A stretch of DNA of 64,000 nucleotides from Palsa-504 sp963822765 (GTDB lineage: Bacteria; Actinomycetota; Actinomycetes; Streptosporangiales; Streptosporangiaceae): contig CAWGJL010000029.1 in the NCBI GenBank assembly GCA_963822765.1, forward strand, positions 91,254 through 155,253, read 5' to 3'. Below are positions 33,732 through 42,294 of this stretch, in pieces; the first letter of the stretch is position 1; every line of letters begins with the position of its first letter. A model generated the notes under the pieces. It ran no database searches. It saw nothing but the letters and a program-made list of their open reading frames with translations, and was not told the origin of the DNA. Position numbers and translations under genes: made by a program.

Positions 33732-34834
33732 CCCAGTCCCATCTTCGTGCTGATCGTGTCGAGCAGCTGGGTCCACGACGCCTCGAACTTCTGCACCCCT
33801 TCGTCCTCCAGGACCTGCACGACATCGTCGTACCCGATGCCGAGCTTCTCCAGGTCAGCGAAGACCTGCCGGGACGCGTCGTAGGTCCCGTGCACGGTGT
33901 CGCCGAGCAGCTTGCCGTGGTCGGCGGTGGCCCGGATCGTCGCCTCGGGCATGGTGTTCACCGTGTCGGCCACCACGAGGTCGACGACGTACATGGTGTC
34001 GCCGAACGCGGGGTCCTTGACCGAGGTGGAGGCCCACAGCGGCCGCTGGATCTGCGCGCCCTGGGCCCGCAGCGCCTGCCAGCGGTCGGTGGCAACCCGC
34101 TGCTCGAACAGCTCGTAGGCCAGCCGCGCGTTCGCCACGGCGGCCTTGCCGCGCAGCTGGGCGGCCTCGGGAGTACCGATCTTGTCGAGCCGGGCGTCGA
34201 CCTCCGTGTCGACCCGGCTGACGAAGAACGACGCCACCGAGCGGATCCGGGACAGGTCATGCCCGGCCGCGGCGGCCTGCTCCAGGCCGGTCATGTAGGC
34301 GTCGATGACCTCGCCGTAGCGGGCCAGCGCGAAGATCAGCGTGACGTTGACGCTGATCCCCTCCGCGGTGCACCGCGTGATCGCGGGCAGCCCTTCGGGG
34401 GTCGCGGGGATCTTGATCAGCAGGTTGGGCCGGTCCACCATCCACCACAGCGCCCGGGCCTCGGCGATGGTCCTGGCCGTGTCCTTGGCCAGCCGGGGGT
34501 CCACCTCGAGCGAGACGCGGCCGTCGAGCCCGCCGGTCCGCTCGTAGGTCGGGCGGAACACGTCGCAGGCCCACCGGATGTCGTACGTCGTGATCATCCG
34601 GGATGCTTCGTCCACGGTTACGCCGCGGGTCTTCAGGTCGGCGATCTGCTCGTCGTAGGCGTCGCCTGAGGACAGCGACTTGGCGAAGATCGTCGGGTTG
34701 GAGGTCACGCCGACCACGTGCAGGTCGTCGATTAGCATCTGCAGGTTGCCGGTGCGCAGCCGGTCACGGCTGATGTCATCCAGCCATACCGACACTCCGG
34801 CCTCGGATAGCTGCCCGAGAACGTCAACTGACAC
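33728..34834 (-). CDS. tal: Transaldolase
   Basis: A 368-aa actinobacterial-type transaldolase. VSVWLDDISRDRLRTGNLQ and VVGVTSNPTIFAKSL are the N-terminal signatures, LLIKIPATPEGLPAI carries the Schiff-base Lys, and ASFFVSRVDTEVDARLDKIG is also conserved. It moves a dihydroxyacetone unit between sugar phosphates in the non-oxidative branch. GTG 34834 follows GGGAAGGGAAGC; the very long frame to 35974 is transketolase in another frame. It overlaps zwf by 4 bases. Confidence 0.96.
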   Translation of the reverse strand: MSVDVLGQLSEAGVSVWLDDISRDRLRTGNLQMLIDDLHVVGVTSNPTIFAKSLSSGDAYDEQIADLKTRGVTVDEASRMITTYDIRWACDVFRPTYERTGGLDGRVSLEVDPRLAKDTARTIAEARALWWMVDRPNLLIKIPATPEGLPAITRCTAEGISVNVTLIFALARYGEVIDAYMTGLEQAAAAGHDLSRIRSVASFFVSRVDTEVDARLDKIGTPEAAQLRGKAAVANARLAYELFEQRVATDRWQALRAQGAQIQRPLWASTSVKDPAFGDTMYVVDLVVADTVNTMPEATIRATADHGKLLGDTVHGTYDASRQVFADLEKLGIGYDDVVQVLEDEGVQKFEASWTQLLDTISTKMGLG

Positions 34835-34869
34835 CGTTGCTTCCCTTCCCTGCGAGCCGCGGGCCGGGC

Positions 34870-36951
34870 TTAGGCCCTGACCCGGGCCAGACTGTCGCGT
34901 GCGGCAGCGGCTACCCGCTCCGCTGTGATGCCAAACTCCTGATAGATCTTCTGGTAAGCGGCCGAAGCGCCGAAGTGGTCTACTCCGATTGAACCGCCTG
35001 CGTCTCCTACAAACAATCGCCAGGGTTCGGTAATGCCTGCCTCGACCGACACCCGCGCGCGGATGGCCGGCGGCAGTACCTCGTGCCGGTAGGACTCGTC
35101 CTGCGCGGTGAACCATTCCACGCACGGCATGGACACCACCCGGGCCGAGATGCCCTCGGCGGCCAGCTGGTCGCGAGCCTCGAGCGCAAGCGAGACCTCG
35201 CTGCCGGTGCCGATCAGGATGACGTCGCTGCCGTCCGCGAGCACGTACGCGCCGCGGGCCACGCCCTCGGCGCTGGCCAGGCCTCCCGCCGATCGGTCGA
35301 GCACCGGCAGGCCCTGCCTGGTCAGGCACATCGCGGCGGGCCGGGCGCGCTCCAGGACGGTCCGCCAGGCGACCACGGTCTCGTTCGCGTCTCCCGGCCG
35401 GATCACCTCGAGGTGCGGGATGGCCCGCAGCGCCCACAGGTGCTCGATCGGCTGGTGGGTGGGCCCGTCCTCGCCCAGGCCGATGGAGTCGTGCGTCCAC
35501 ACGTAGGTGACGGGCAGCTCCATCAGCGACGCGAGCCGGACCGAGCCTCGCATGTAGTCGCTGAACACCAGGAACGTCCCGCCGTAGGGGCGGGTCCCGC
35601 CGTGCAGCGCGATGCCGTTCAGGATCGCGCCCATCCCGTGCTCGCGGATACCGAAGTGCAGGGTCCGGCCGTACGGGTTGCCCCGCCACATGGCGGTCTG
35701 ATGGTCGACCGGGATGAACGAGGGCTCGCCCTCCATCGTGGTCAGGTTGCTCTCGGCCAGGTCGGCCGAGCCACCCCACAGCTCGGGCAGCACCGGGGCC
35801 AGGGCGGTGAGGATGGTGCCGGAGGCCTTGCGGGTGGCCATGCCCTTGGCGTCGGCCGGGAACGAGGGGAGCGCCTCGGTCCAGCCGTCCGGCAGCTGGC
35901 GGACGGCCAGCCGGTCGAACAGCGCCCGGCGGTCGGCGTTCGCGGCGCTCCACGCGGCGAACGACTGCTCCCATTCGGCGTGCAGGTTCTTGCCGCGCTC
36001 CGCGACCTGGCGCGCGCGGGTGAGCGCCTCGTCCTCGACCGGGAAGTTCACCCCCGGATCGAAGCCGAGGACTTCCTTGGTCGCCGCCACCTCGTCGGCG
36101 CCGAGCGCGGAGCCGTGCGCGGCGCCGCTGTTCTGCTTGTGCGGGGCAGGCCAGCCGATGATCGTCTTGAGCGCGATGAAGGACGGCGCCTCGGTGTGCT
36201 CCCTGGCCGTGAGCAGCGCCTGGTACAGCGCCTGGATGTCCTCGTGGTAGCCGTTCGGGGTGCGCCAGCTCAGCCGCTGGACGTGCCAGCCGTAGGCCTC
36301 GTAGCGGGCGGCGACGTCCTCGGACTTGGCGACGTTCGTGTCGTCTTCGATGGAGATGTAGTTGTCGTCGTAGACCACGATGAGGTTGCCGAGCCGCTGG
36401 TGCCCGGCCAGCGAGGACACCTCGTGGCTGATGCCTTCCTCAAGGTCGCCGTCGGAGACGAAGGAGTAGATGTAGTGGTCGAACGGGCTGCGGCCCGGCT
36501 CGGCGTCCGGGTCGTACAGTCCGCGCTCGCGGCGCGCGGCCATGGCCATGCCGACCGCGTTGCCGATGCCCTGGCCGAGCGGCCCGGTGGTGGTCTCCAC
36601 GCCCGGTGTCAGGCCGTGCTCGGGGTGCCCGGGGGTGATGCTGCCCCAGGTCCGGTAGGACTTGAGGTCGTCCAGGGTCACCTCGTACCCGGACAGGTAC
36701 AGCTGGATGTACAGGGTGAGGCTCGAATGCCCGCACGACAAGACGAACCGGTCCCGGCCCGGCCAGTGCGGATCCGCCGGGTCGTGCCTGAGCAGTCGCT
36801 GGTAGAGAAGGTAGGCCACCGGGGCCAGGCTCATCGCCGTGCCGGGGTGCCCGTTGCCTACCTTCTGGACCGAATCCATGGCCAGGACCCGGATCAGATC
36901 GACGGCGCGCTCGTCGGTAGCCGTCCAGTCAAGCTGGGACTGATTGCTCAC
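34870..36951 (-). CDS. tkt: Transketolase
   Basis: A 693-aa thiamine diphosphate enzyme. GNGHPGTAMSLAPVAYLLYQ and SDGDLEEGISHEVSSLAGH (the GDG ... N cofactor motif region) occupy the first domain, THDSIGLGEDGPTHQPIEHLWALRAIP the second, and VDHFGASAAYQKIYQEFGI the C-terminal domain. It transfers two-carbon units in the pentose-phosphate pathway. It heads the tkt-tal-zwf-opcA-pgl series and lies 9 bases after ctaA on the same strand, closer than expected for a separate promoter. Confidence 0.97.
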   Translation of the reverse strand: MSNQSQLDWTATDERAVDLIRVLAMDSVQKVGNGHPGTAMSLAPVAYLLYQRLLRHDPADPHWPGRDRFVLSCGHSSLTLYIQLYLSGYEVTLDDLKSYRTWGSITPGHPEHGLTPGVETTTGPLGQGIGNAVGMAMAARRERGLYDPDAEPGRSPFDHYIYSFVSDGDLEEGISHEVSSLAGHQRLGNLIVVYDDNYISIEDDTNVAKSEDVAARYEAYGWHVQRLSWRTPNGYHEDIQALYQALLTAREHTEAPSFIALKTIIGWPAPHKQNSGAAHGSALGADEVAATKEVLGFDPGVNFPVEDEALTRARQVAERGKNLHAEWEQSFAAWSAANADRRALFDRLAVRQLPDGWTEALPSFPADAKGMATRKASGTILTALAPVLPELWGGSADLAESNLTTMEGEPSFIPVDHQTAMWRGNPYGRTLHFGIREHGMGAILNGIALHGGTRPYGGTFLVFSDYMRGSVRLASLMELPVTYVWTHDSIGLGEDGPTHQPIEHLWALRAIPHLEVIRPGDANETVVAWRTVLERARPAAMCLTRQGLPVLDRSAGGLASAEGVARGAYVLADGSDVILIGTGSEVSLALEARDQLAAEGISARVVSMPCVEWFTAQDESYRHEVLPPAIRARVSVEAGITEPWRLFVGDAGGSIGVDHFGASAAYQKIYQEFGITAERVAAAARDSLARVRA

Positions 36952-36960
36952 GGTAGGAGC

Positions 36961-37989
36961 CTATCGGTCTAGCGGTTCCGGCTGTCGGTAGGGTGCGGCC
37001 TGCACCGGCTCGGGTGACGGCCGGGTCAGCGGGCCGCGGTCGCGCATGAGCAAGAACAGCCGCAGCACCGCGATCCAGACCAGGACCGAGCCGGTCACAT
37101 GGACCCAGACCAGCCCGGCGGGCAGGTGGGTGAAGTACTGGGTGTAGCCGATCACGCCCTGCAGGCCTAGCGATCCGAACATGATCACGCTGGCTCGTAC
37201 CGCCCGAGGCGGCGCGCCGGACATCCGCAGCCCGACGACGAGCGCGACGGCCAGGCCGGCCAGCAGCCAGCCGATGTCGGCGTGCAGCTGGGTGACGCCT
37301 TCCAGCGGCAGCTTGTACCGGGGCGTGTCGGCATGGCCGGCCAGCGGTCCGGTACCGGTCACCACGGTGCCCGCCGCGAGCATCAGCGCGGTCACCGCCA
37401 CCAGCGCCGCGGACAGCAGGTAGAGGTCTCGCCGGACCACCGTCGTGGGCGGGTCGTTGCCCTCGGTGCAACGCACGTGCAGGACGACCGCCGCGGCCAC
37501 GATCGAGGCGGAGACCAGGAAGTGGATGGATACCGTGACCGGGTTGAGCTTGGTCAGCACCACGATCCCGCCGATCGCCGCCTGCGCGAAGACCCCGGCC
37601 GGCTGGATCGCGGCCAGCCAGACCAGGTCACGCCGCCTGGTCCCCCGCGGCCGGAACCGCCAGGCCGCGACGAAGACCATCACGGTGATGATGACCAGCG
37701 GGAAGTTGAGCAGCCGGTTGCCGAACTCGATCCAGGTGTTGATCAGCGTCTGGCCGGCGTTCTTGCTGGCCACGACGTCCGCCGCGGAGCACCTGGGCCA
37801 GTCGGGGCAGCCCAGGCCGGACGAGCTGAGCCGGACCGCCGCGCCGGTCGACATGATCGCGGTATCGGCGATGACCCCGGCCAGCGCGATCCGCCGCATC
37901 GACGTCGCCGTCGGCGCCAGGAGGGGCCGGGCGAACCGGGAGGTCTCCAGGCGGGACATCCAGGTGCGGACGAGGTCGGCGGCGGGCAC
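36961..37989 (-). CDS. ctaA: Heme A synthase (CtaA/COX15 family)
   Basis: A 342-aa membrane protein with about eight helices in two homologous halves. GAAVRLSSSGLGCPDWPRC carries the paired-Cys loop, and WIEFGNRLLNFPLV matches the E-x2-x-R motif of the first half with Asn where many species have His; I recall EFGNR as the usual actinobacterial form. HADIGWLLAGL and VWVHVTGSVLVW carry His ligands of the second half. It converts heme O to heme A for cytochrome oxidase. The GTG 37989 start is uncertain; ATG 37959 is an alternative. Confidence 0.88.
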   Translation of the reverse strand: MPAADLVRTWMSRLETSRFARPLLAPTATSMRRIALAGVIADTAIMSTGAAVRLSSSGLGCPDWPRCSAADVVASKNAGQTLINTWIEFGNRLLNFPLVIITVMVFVAAWRFRPRGTRRRDLVWLAAIQPAGVFAQAAIGGIVVLTKLNPVTVSIHFLVSASIVAAAVVLHVRCTEGNDPPTTVVRRDLYLLSAALVAVTALMLAAGTVVTGTGPLAGHADTPRYKLPLEGVTQLHADIGWLLAGLAVALVVGLRMSGAPPRAVRASVIMFGSLGLQGVIGYTQYFTHLPAGLVWVHVTGSVLVWIAVLRLFLLMRDRGPLTRPSPEPVQAAPYRQPEPLDR

Positions 37990-37994
37990 GCCCC

Positions 37995-38957
37995 TTATGG
38001 TAAAGCGCCGCCCGCCGCTCCCGCGCACGCGATCATCACGCAGCCGATCGCGATCCATTCCACCACGCTCAAGTGCTGCCCGAGCAGGGCCAGCCCGATC
38101 AGCGCCGCCACCGCGGGCTCCAGGCTCATCCAGACCCCGAACAGCCGCATCGGCATCCGCCGCAGCGCCTCGAGCTCCAGCCGGTAAGGGATCACCGAGG
38201 ACAGGATGCCGATCGCCGCGCCGGTGGCCAGCACGGCGGGCCGGAACATGGCGTCGCCGCCGGCCGCCACCGCGGGCGGCGTGATCAGGATCCCCGCCAC
38301 CACCATCGCGATGGCCAGGCCCGCCGAACCGGGGAAGCGCCGCCCGGTCGCGGAGCTGAGCACGATGTAGGCGGCCCAGCAGGCCCCGGCCACCCCGGCG
38401 AACAGCACCCCGACCAGGTTCAGGTGCCCGGGCCCGCCCTGGGTCAGCAGCACCACCCCGATGCCCGCCAGGATGACCAGGCCCACATCCCGCAGATGCC
38501 GCGACCCGGCCACCGCGACGGCCAGCGGGCCGAGGAACTCGATGGTGACCGCGACCCCCAGCGGGATCCGAGCGAACGACTGGTAAATCGAGAAATTCAT
38601 AATCAAGAGCGAGATACCGAACGTAACGGCGATCCCGCCCTCGGCCCAGGCTCTTCGCGTGACCAGGTCACGCAGCGCGCGGGTGAGCCCGCGCCCGGAA
38701 ATGAAGGCCATCGCCACCGCGGACGTCCACAGCCGCAGCCCCGTCACCGCCGCGGGCGGGATCTCGTGGAACAGCTTGGCCGCAATGCCCGCCCCGGCCT
38801 GCACCGAGACGATCCCGGACAGCACCATCGCCGCGGGCAGCGCTAGCTGGCTCCGTCCCTTACGCCCGTGCGACCCTGGCCCGGCCGCGTCAGGGCGTCC
38901 TGAAACCCGGGTTTCACGCTCTTGATGGCCCGCATCCGCGGTGGTTCTGTCCGTCAT
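37995..38957 (-). CDS. EamA/RhtA-family exporter
   Basis: A 320-aa membrane protein with ten predicted helices in two EamA repeats after a 38-residue hydrophilic N-terminus. VSVQAGAGIAAKLFHEIPPAAVTGLRLW and FSIYQSFARIPLGVAVTIEFLGPLAVAV match RhtA-type amino-acid (threonine/homoserine) exporters. Substrate is inferred from family only. A palindrome of the dispersed TGAAACCCGGGTTTCA family lies within codons about 14-19. It precedes ctaA by 5 bases. Confidence 0.85.
   Translation of the reverse strand: MTDRTTADAGHQERETRVSGRPDAAGPGSHGRKGRSQLALPAAMVLSGIVSVQAGAGIAAKLFHEIPPAAVTGLRLWTSAVAMAFISGRGLTRALRDLVTRRAWAEGGIAVTFGISLLIMNFSIYQSFARIPLGVAVTIEFLGPLAVAVAGSRHLRDVGLVILAGIGVVLLTQGGPGHLNLVGVLFAGVAGACWAAYIVLSSATGRRFPGSAGLAIAMVVAGILITPPAVAAGGDAMFRPAVLATGAAIGILSSVIPYRLELEALRRMPMRLFGVWMSLEPAVAALIGLALLGQHLSVVEWIAIGCVMIACAGAAGGALP
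38901..38916. repeat. Perfect 16-bp palindrome of the TGAA-CCCGGG-TTCA family
   Basis: TGAAACCCGGGTTTCA is a perfect palindrome within the first codons of the EamA gene. Related sites occur at 39221, 43910, 51386 and 51419. Confidence 0.8.
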
Positions 38958-39274
38958 CCTTCTGGCAGGTCACTGTACCTGGCCGCCGCCCCGGCCCCGG
39001 GTGCCCGCGGAACCGCGGGTGAATCACCAGGATCCGGTGACGACAGCTCACCTGTGCGGTGGCAACGCTGGGAAGGCCAGCAAGCCGCCCAGGAGATAGC
39101 GACATGAAAGGTCTGGTGACTGTGGTGTCCGCCAGAGACGGAGGTCCGGTGGCCGGCCTTGATGCTTCCGTGGTGCCTGCGCCGCGCACCCGCCGGGCCG
39201 GCTCCGGCTTTGTAGCGAAGTGAACCCCGGGTTTCACCTCGTTCAGCGCCCGGCTACTGCGGGACACTGGCTTT
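38958..39274. promoter_or_regulatory. Divergent region between EamA and aminotransferase genes, with a repeat-family palindrome
   Basis: These 317 bases contain no supported gene. The palindrome-like CCCGCGG-AA-CCGCGGG lies at 39004-39019. At 39221-39236 TGAACCCCGGGTTTCA, a near-palindrome of the dispersed family, lies about 40 bases before the aminotransferase ATG, where it could act as an operator or be an inserted repeat. Small open frames here lack domains. Confidence 0.6.
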
Positions 39275-40435
39275 ATGCCTGTCTCGCGTCTGGCGCATAT
39301 CCCGGGAATCGGCGTGGACGAGATCGGTGACGCCGCCGACGCCACTGGGAACCCCGATTTCCTGCGACTGGAGAACCTCGACACCGACGTGCCGCCACCC
39401 GCGATCGCTCGCGAGATCACCCACGCCGCGGTCGAAGACGACGACGCCAACAGCTATCTGCCGTTCCAGGGGCATCGCGCGCTGCGCGAGGCCGCGTCCG
39501 AACATGTCGGCGCCGCCACCGGCAGCCGCTACGACCCTGGCACGCAATGCGTCAGCGTGGCCGGCGGCCTGAACGGCATTCTCAACGTGCTGCTGGCCAC
39601 GGTGGAGCCCGGGCAGGAAGTGGTCATCTGCGATCCGATTTATGCCGGGCTGGTCAACCGCATCCGGCTGGCGGGCGGGATTCCCCGGTATGCGCGATGC
39701 GTTCGAAGTGAACGCGGCTGGGTCACCGATCCGGGCGAGCTGGCGGCGGCCATCGGCCCGCAGACGGCTGCCGTGCTGCTGATGAGCCCGGCCATGCCCA
39801 CCGGAGCCGTCCTGTCCGGCGAGCACTTCGACGCCATCGCCGAGCCGGTCAACCGCCGCGGCGCCTGGGTCATCTGGGACGCCGCCATGGAGCGGCTGGT
39901 CTTCGGTGACAACCGGCCCGTGCACCCGGGTACCCACCCGGGCCTGGCCGCGCGCACCATCACGGTGGGCTCCGCGTCCAAGGAACTACGCATGATCGGC
40001 TGGCGCGTGGGCTGGGTCGTCGGTCCGGCGCCCATCGTGAAGGACATCGGCCTGGTCGGCCTGACCAACGTGGTCTGCCAGGTCGGCATCGCCCAGCAAG
40101 CCGTGGCCGCCGCGTTGCGTCACCCGGACGCCAGCGCCGACGTGGCGGCGGTCACCGCGATCTGGGAACAACGGTGCCAGCACATCCTTGATCAGCTCGG
40201 GGGCTACCCGTGCATCCGCCCGGACGGCGGGTGGTCACTTCTCGTCGACTGCGCGGAGATGGGGCTTTCCGGCGCAGAAGCCTCGCGACGCCTCTTCGCC
40301 CGGGCTGAGATCGCGGCCACCCCGATGACCGGCTGGGGACCCAGCGGCGAGCGCTACCTCCGCCTGGTATTCGCCAACGAGCCGATCGACCGGCTCGGTG
40401 ACCTGCGGACCCGCTTCGATGCCGCGCTGGCCTGA
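39275..40435 (+). CDS. PLP-dependent class I/II aminotransferase
   Basis: A 386-aa fold-type I enzyme. SYLPFQGHRALREAASEHV, VAGGLNGILNVLLATVEPGQEVVICDPIYAGL, and VGSASKELRMIGWRVGWVVG, which carries the PLP Lys, are seen; WVIWDAAMERLVFG takes the place of the usual D-x-Y segment, with Ala-Met where Tyr is common. The C-terminal Arg that binds the substrate carboxylate is probably in ERYLRLVFA. Substrate unknown. It lies alone between an EamA exporter and an ABC exporter. Confidence 0.85.
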   Translation: MPVSRLAHIPGIGVDEIGDAADATGNPDFLRLENLDTDVPPPAIAREITHAAVEDDDANSYLPFQGHRALREAASEHVGAATGSRYDPGTQCVSVAGGLNGILNVLLATVEPGQEVVICDPIYAGLVNRIRLAGGIPRYARCVRSERGWVTDPGELAAAIGPQTAAVLLMSPAMPTGAVLSGEHFDAIAEPVNRRGAWVIWDAAMERLVFGDNRPVHPGTHPGLAARTITVGSASKELRMIGWRVGWVVGPAPIVKDIGLVGLTNVVCQVGIAQQAVAAALRHPDASADVAAVTAIWEQRCQHILDQLGGYPCIRPDGGWSLLVDCAEMGLSGAEASRRLFARAEIAATPMTGWGPSGERYLRLVFANEPIDRLGDLRTRFDAALA

Positions 40436-40439
40436 GCCG

Positions 40440-41246
40440 TCAGTCCCACCGGAATGTGCGCGCCGCCAGGGCGATCGCTACCGCCGCCCAGACCGCCAGC
40501 GTCACCGTGTTACCGACCGGGAACGCCACCCCGTACTGCAGGACGCTGCGCAGCCCGGTGGAGAGCGCGCCGGTGGGCAGTAGCTCAAGCACGGGCCGGG
40601 CCGCTGCGGGGAACTTGGTCAGCGGGAACACCACGCCGCCCACGCCGAGCAGCAGGATGTAGACGAGGTTGGCCGCGGCCAGGGTGGCCTCGGCCCGCAG
40701 CGTGCCGGCCATCAGCAGGGCGAGCCCGCTGAAGGCGGCCGTGCCGAGCAGGATGAGCACCGGGGCCGACACGATCGCGGCCGGGCTGGCGACCGGCCGC
40801 CAGCCGATGGCCAGGCCGACGGCGAGGATCAGCACGCCCTGCAGCAGTTCCACCCCGATCACGGTCGCGGTCTTGGCCGCGATCAGGCCGCCGCGGGACA
40901 GCGGCGTGGCCCCCAGCCGTTTCAGCACGCCGTAGCGGCGTTCGAACCCGGTGGCGATCGCCTGGCTGGTAAACGCGGTGGACATCACCGCCAGCGCGAT
41001 GATCCCCGGGGTCAGGAAATCGATCCGGCTCAGCCCGGTGCCGAAGTTGATCAGGGGCTCGAGGCTGAACGCGGTGAGCAGCAGCAGCGGGATGATGAGC
41101 GTGAGCAGGAGCTGCTCGCCGTTACGCAGCAGCGTGCGGATTTCCAGCGTCGCCTGCGCGGTGACCATCCGGCCCAGCGGTGCCGCGCCCGGGTCCGGCG
41201 CAAACAAGGCCGCCGGACGTCCCTCGGCCGCCGCCGCCTCGCTCAT
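40440..41246 (-). CDS. ABC-2 type exporter permease
   Basis: A 268-aa membrane protein with six predicted helices. IRTLLRNGEQLLLTLIIPLLLLTAF, the GFERRYGVLKRLGATPLSR loop and LLPTGALSTGLRSVLQYG are typical of DrrB/ABC-2 permeases, and the end ALAARTFRWD matches the usual C-terminus. It pairs with the ATPase whose stop it overlaps by 4 bases. The start at ATG 41246 is chosen from that overlap. Confidence 0.9.
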   Translation of the reverse strand: MSEAAAAEGRPAALFAPDPGAAPLGRMVTAQATLEIRTLLRNGEQLLLTLIIPLLLLTAFSLEPLINFGTGLSRIDFLTPGIIALAVMSTAFTSQAIATGFERRYGVLKRLGATPLSRGGLIAAKTATVIGVELLQGVLILAVGLAIGWRPVASPAAIVSAPVLILLGTAAFSGLALLMAGTLRAEATLAAANLVYILLLGVGGVVFPLTKFPAAARPVLELLPTGALSTGLRSVLQYGVAFPVGNTVTLAVWAAVAIALAARTFRWD

Positions 41247-42193
41247 GTCCGGAGTTCCTTCCCGGTGAGCTCGAGGAAGACATCCTCCAGCGTCCGGCTC
41301 TCGATCATCAAGCTGTTGGCCAGCACGCCCCGCTCGGCGCACCAGGCGGTCACCGTGGCGAGCAGCATCGGGTCCACCGCGCCGTGCACCTCGATCACGT
41401 AGTGGCCGGCCGGGGATTCCTTCATCGCGCTGGCCGGCGGCAGCACGGTGAGCAGGCTGTCGATGTCCAGCCCGGCCTCCGCGCGGAACCTGAGCTGGCC
41501 GACCGTGCCGGTGAGCTTGGCCGGGGTGTCCGCTGCGACCAGCTGTCCGTGATCGATGATGGCGACGAAGTCGCAGAGCCGTTCGGCCTCTTCCATGAAG
41601 TGCGTGGTCAGGATGACGCTCACGCCAGCGGTGCGCAACTGCCCGATCAGGTCCCACGTGGCGTGGCGGGCCTGCGGGTCCATGCCCGCCGTGGGCTCGT
41701 CCAGGAAGACCAGCTCCGGGCGGCCGATGACGGCGGCGGCCAGGGACAGCCGCTGCTGCTGACCACCTGACAGCCGCTTATAGGGAGTGCGCGCGACCGG
41801 GACCAGCCCCACCAGGTCAAGGAGCTGCGCCGGATCGATGGGGCTGACGTGGAAGCTGCTCAGCAGCTTCAAGTAGTCGGCTGCGGGGACCGACGGGGGA
41901 ATGCCGCCCGACTGGAGCATCACGCCCACCCGCGGCCGCAGCGCGCGTGCCTGCCGGGCCGGGTCCAGCCCGAGGACGTGCACCGTACCCTGGTCAGGCC
42001 GCCGGTAGCCCTCGCAGATCTCGATCGTGGTGGTCTTACCCGCGCCGTTAGGCCCGAGGATTCCAGTTACCTGACCGCGAGCCGCGGTCAGCGAAAGCCC
42101 GTCCACAGCCGCGATCTGGCCGTAGCGCTTGACCAGCCCGCGGAGCTCAACGGCAGGCGCCGCCGGGTCGCCAGGGCCCTTGCCGGTGCTCAC
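41243..42193 (-). CDS. ABC exporter ATP-binding protein (DrrA-like)
   Basis: A 316-aa ATPase. Walker A is GPNGAGKTT (about 50), the signature LSGGQQQRL (about 142), Walker B ELVFLDEPTAGMD and the H-loop LTTHFMEEAE. The C-terminal 90 residues form the accessory domain seen in DrrA-type exporters. With the permease it would pump a lipophilic compound or drug. GTG 42193 has no clear ribosome-binding site, suggesting a leaderless or near-leaderless message. Confidence 0.93.
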   Translation of the reverse strand: MSTGKGPGDPAAPAVELRGLVKRYGQIAAVDGLSLTAARGQVTGILGPNGAGKTTTIEICEGYRRPDQGTVHVLGLDPARQARALRPRVGVMLQSGGIPPSVPAADYLKLLSSFHVSPIDPAQLLDLVGLVPVARTPYKRLSGGQQQRLSLAAAVIGRPELVFLDEPTAGMDPQARHATWDLIGQLRTAGVSVILTTHFMEEAERLCDFVAIIDHGQLVAADTPAKLTGTVGQLRFRAEAGLDIDSLLTVLPPASAMKESPAGHYVIEVHGAVDPMLLATVTAWCAERGVLANSLMIESRTLEDVFLELTGKELRT

Positions 42194-42244
42194 GCACGCG
42201 AGTCTACGGGGCGGCGCGACGGGCCGTGCGGGGGCACGACGCCA

Positions 42245-42263
42245 TATACCCCTATGGGGTATA
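42245..42263. promoter_or_regulatory. CsoR/RcnR-like operator
   Basis: TATACCCCTATGGGGTATA is a perfect palindrome with a 3-base centre. The TACCCC-N3-GGGGTA pattern is that of Cu/Ni-sensing CsoR/RcnR repressor sites. Its right end, TATAGT (42260-42265), could be the -10 box of the permease promoter, so a bound repressor would block RNA polymerase. Confidence 0.75.
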
Positions 42264-42294
42264 GTCTCGGTTCGAAGCCTGGAAGGTATCAGAG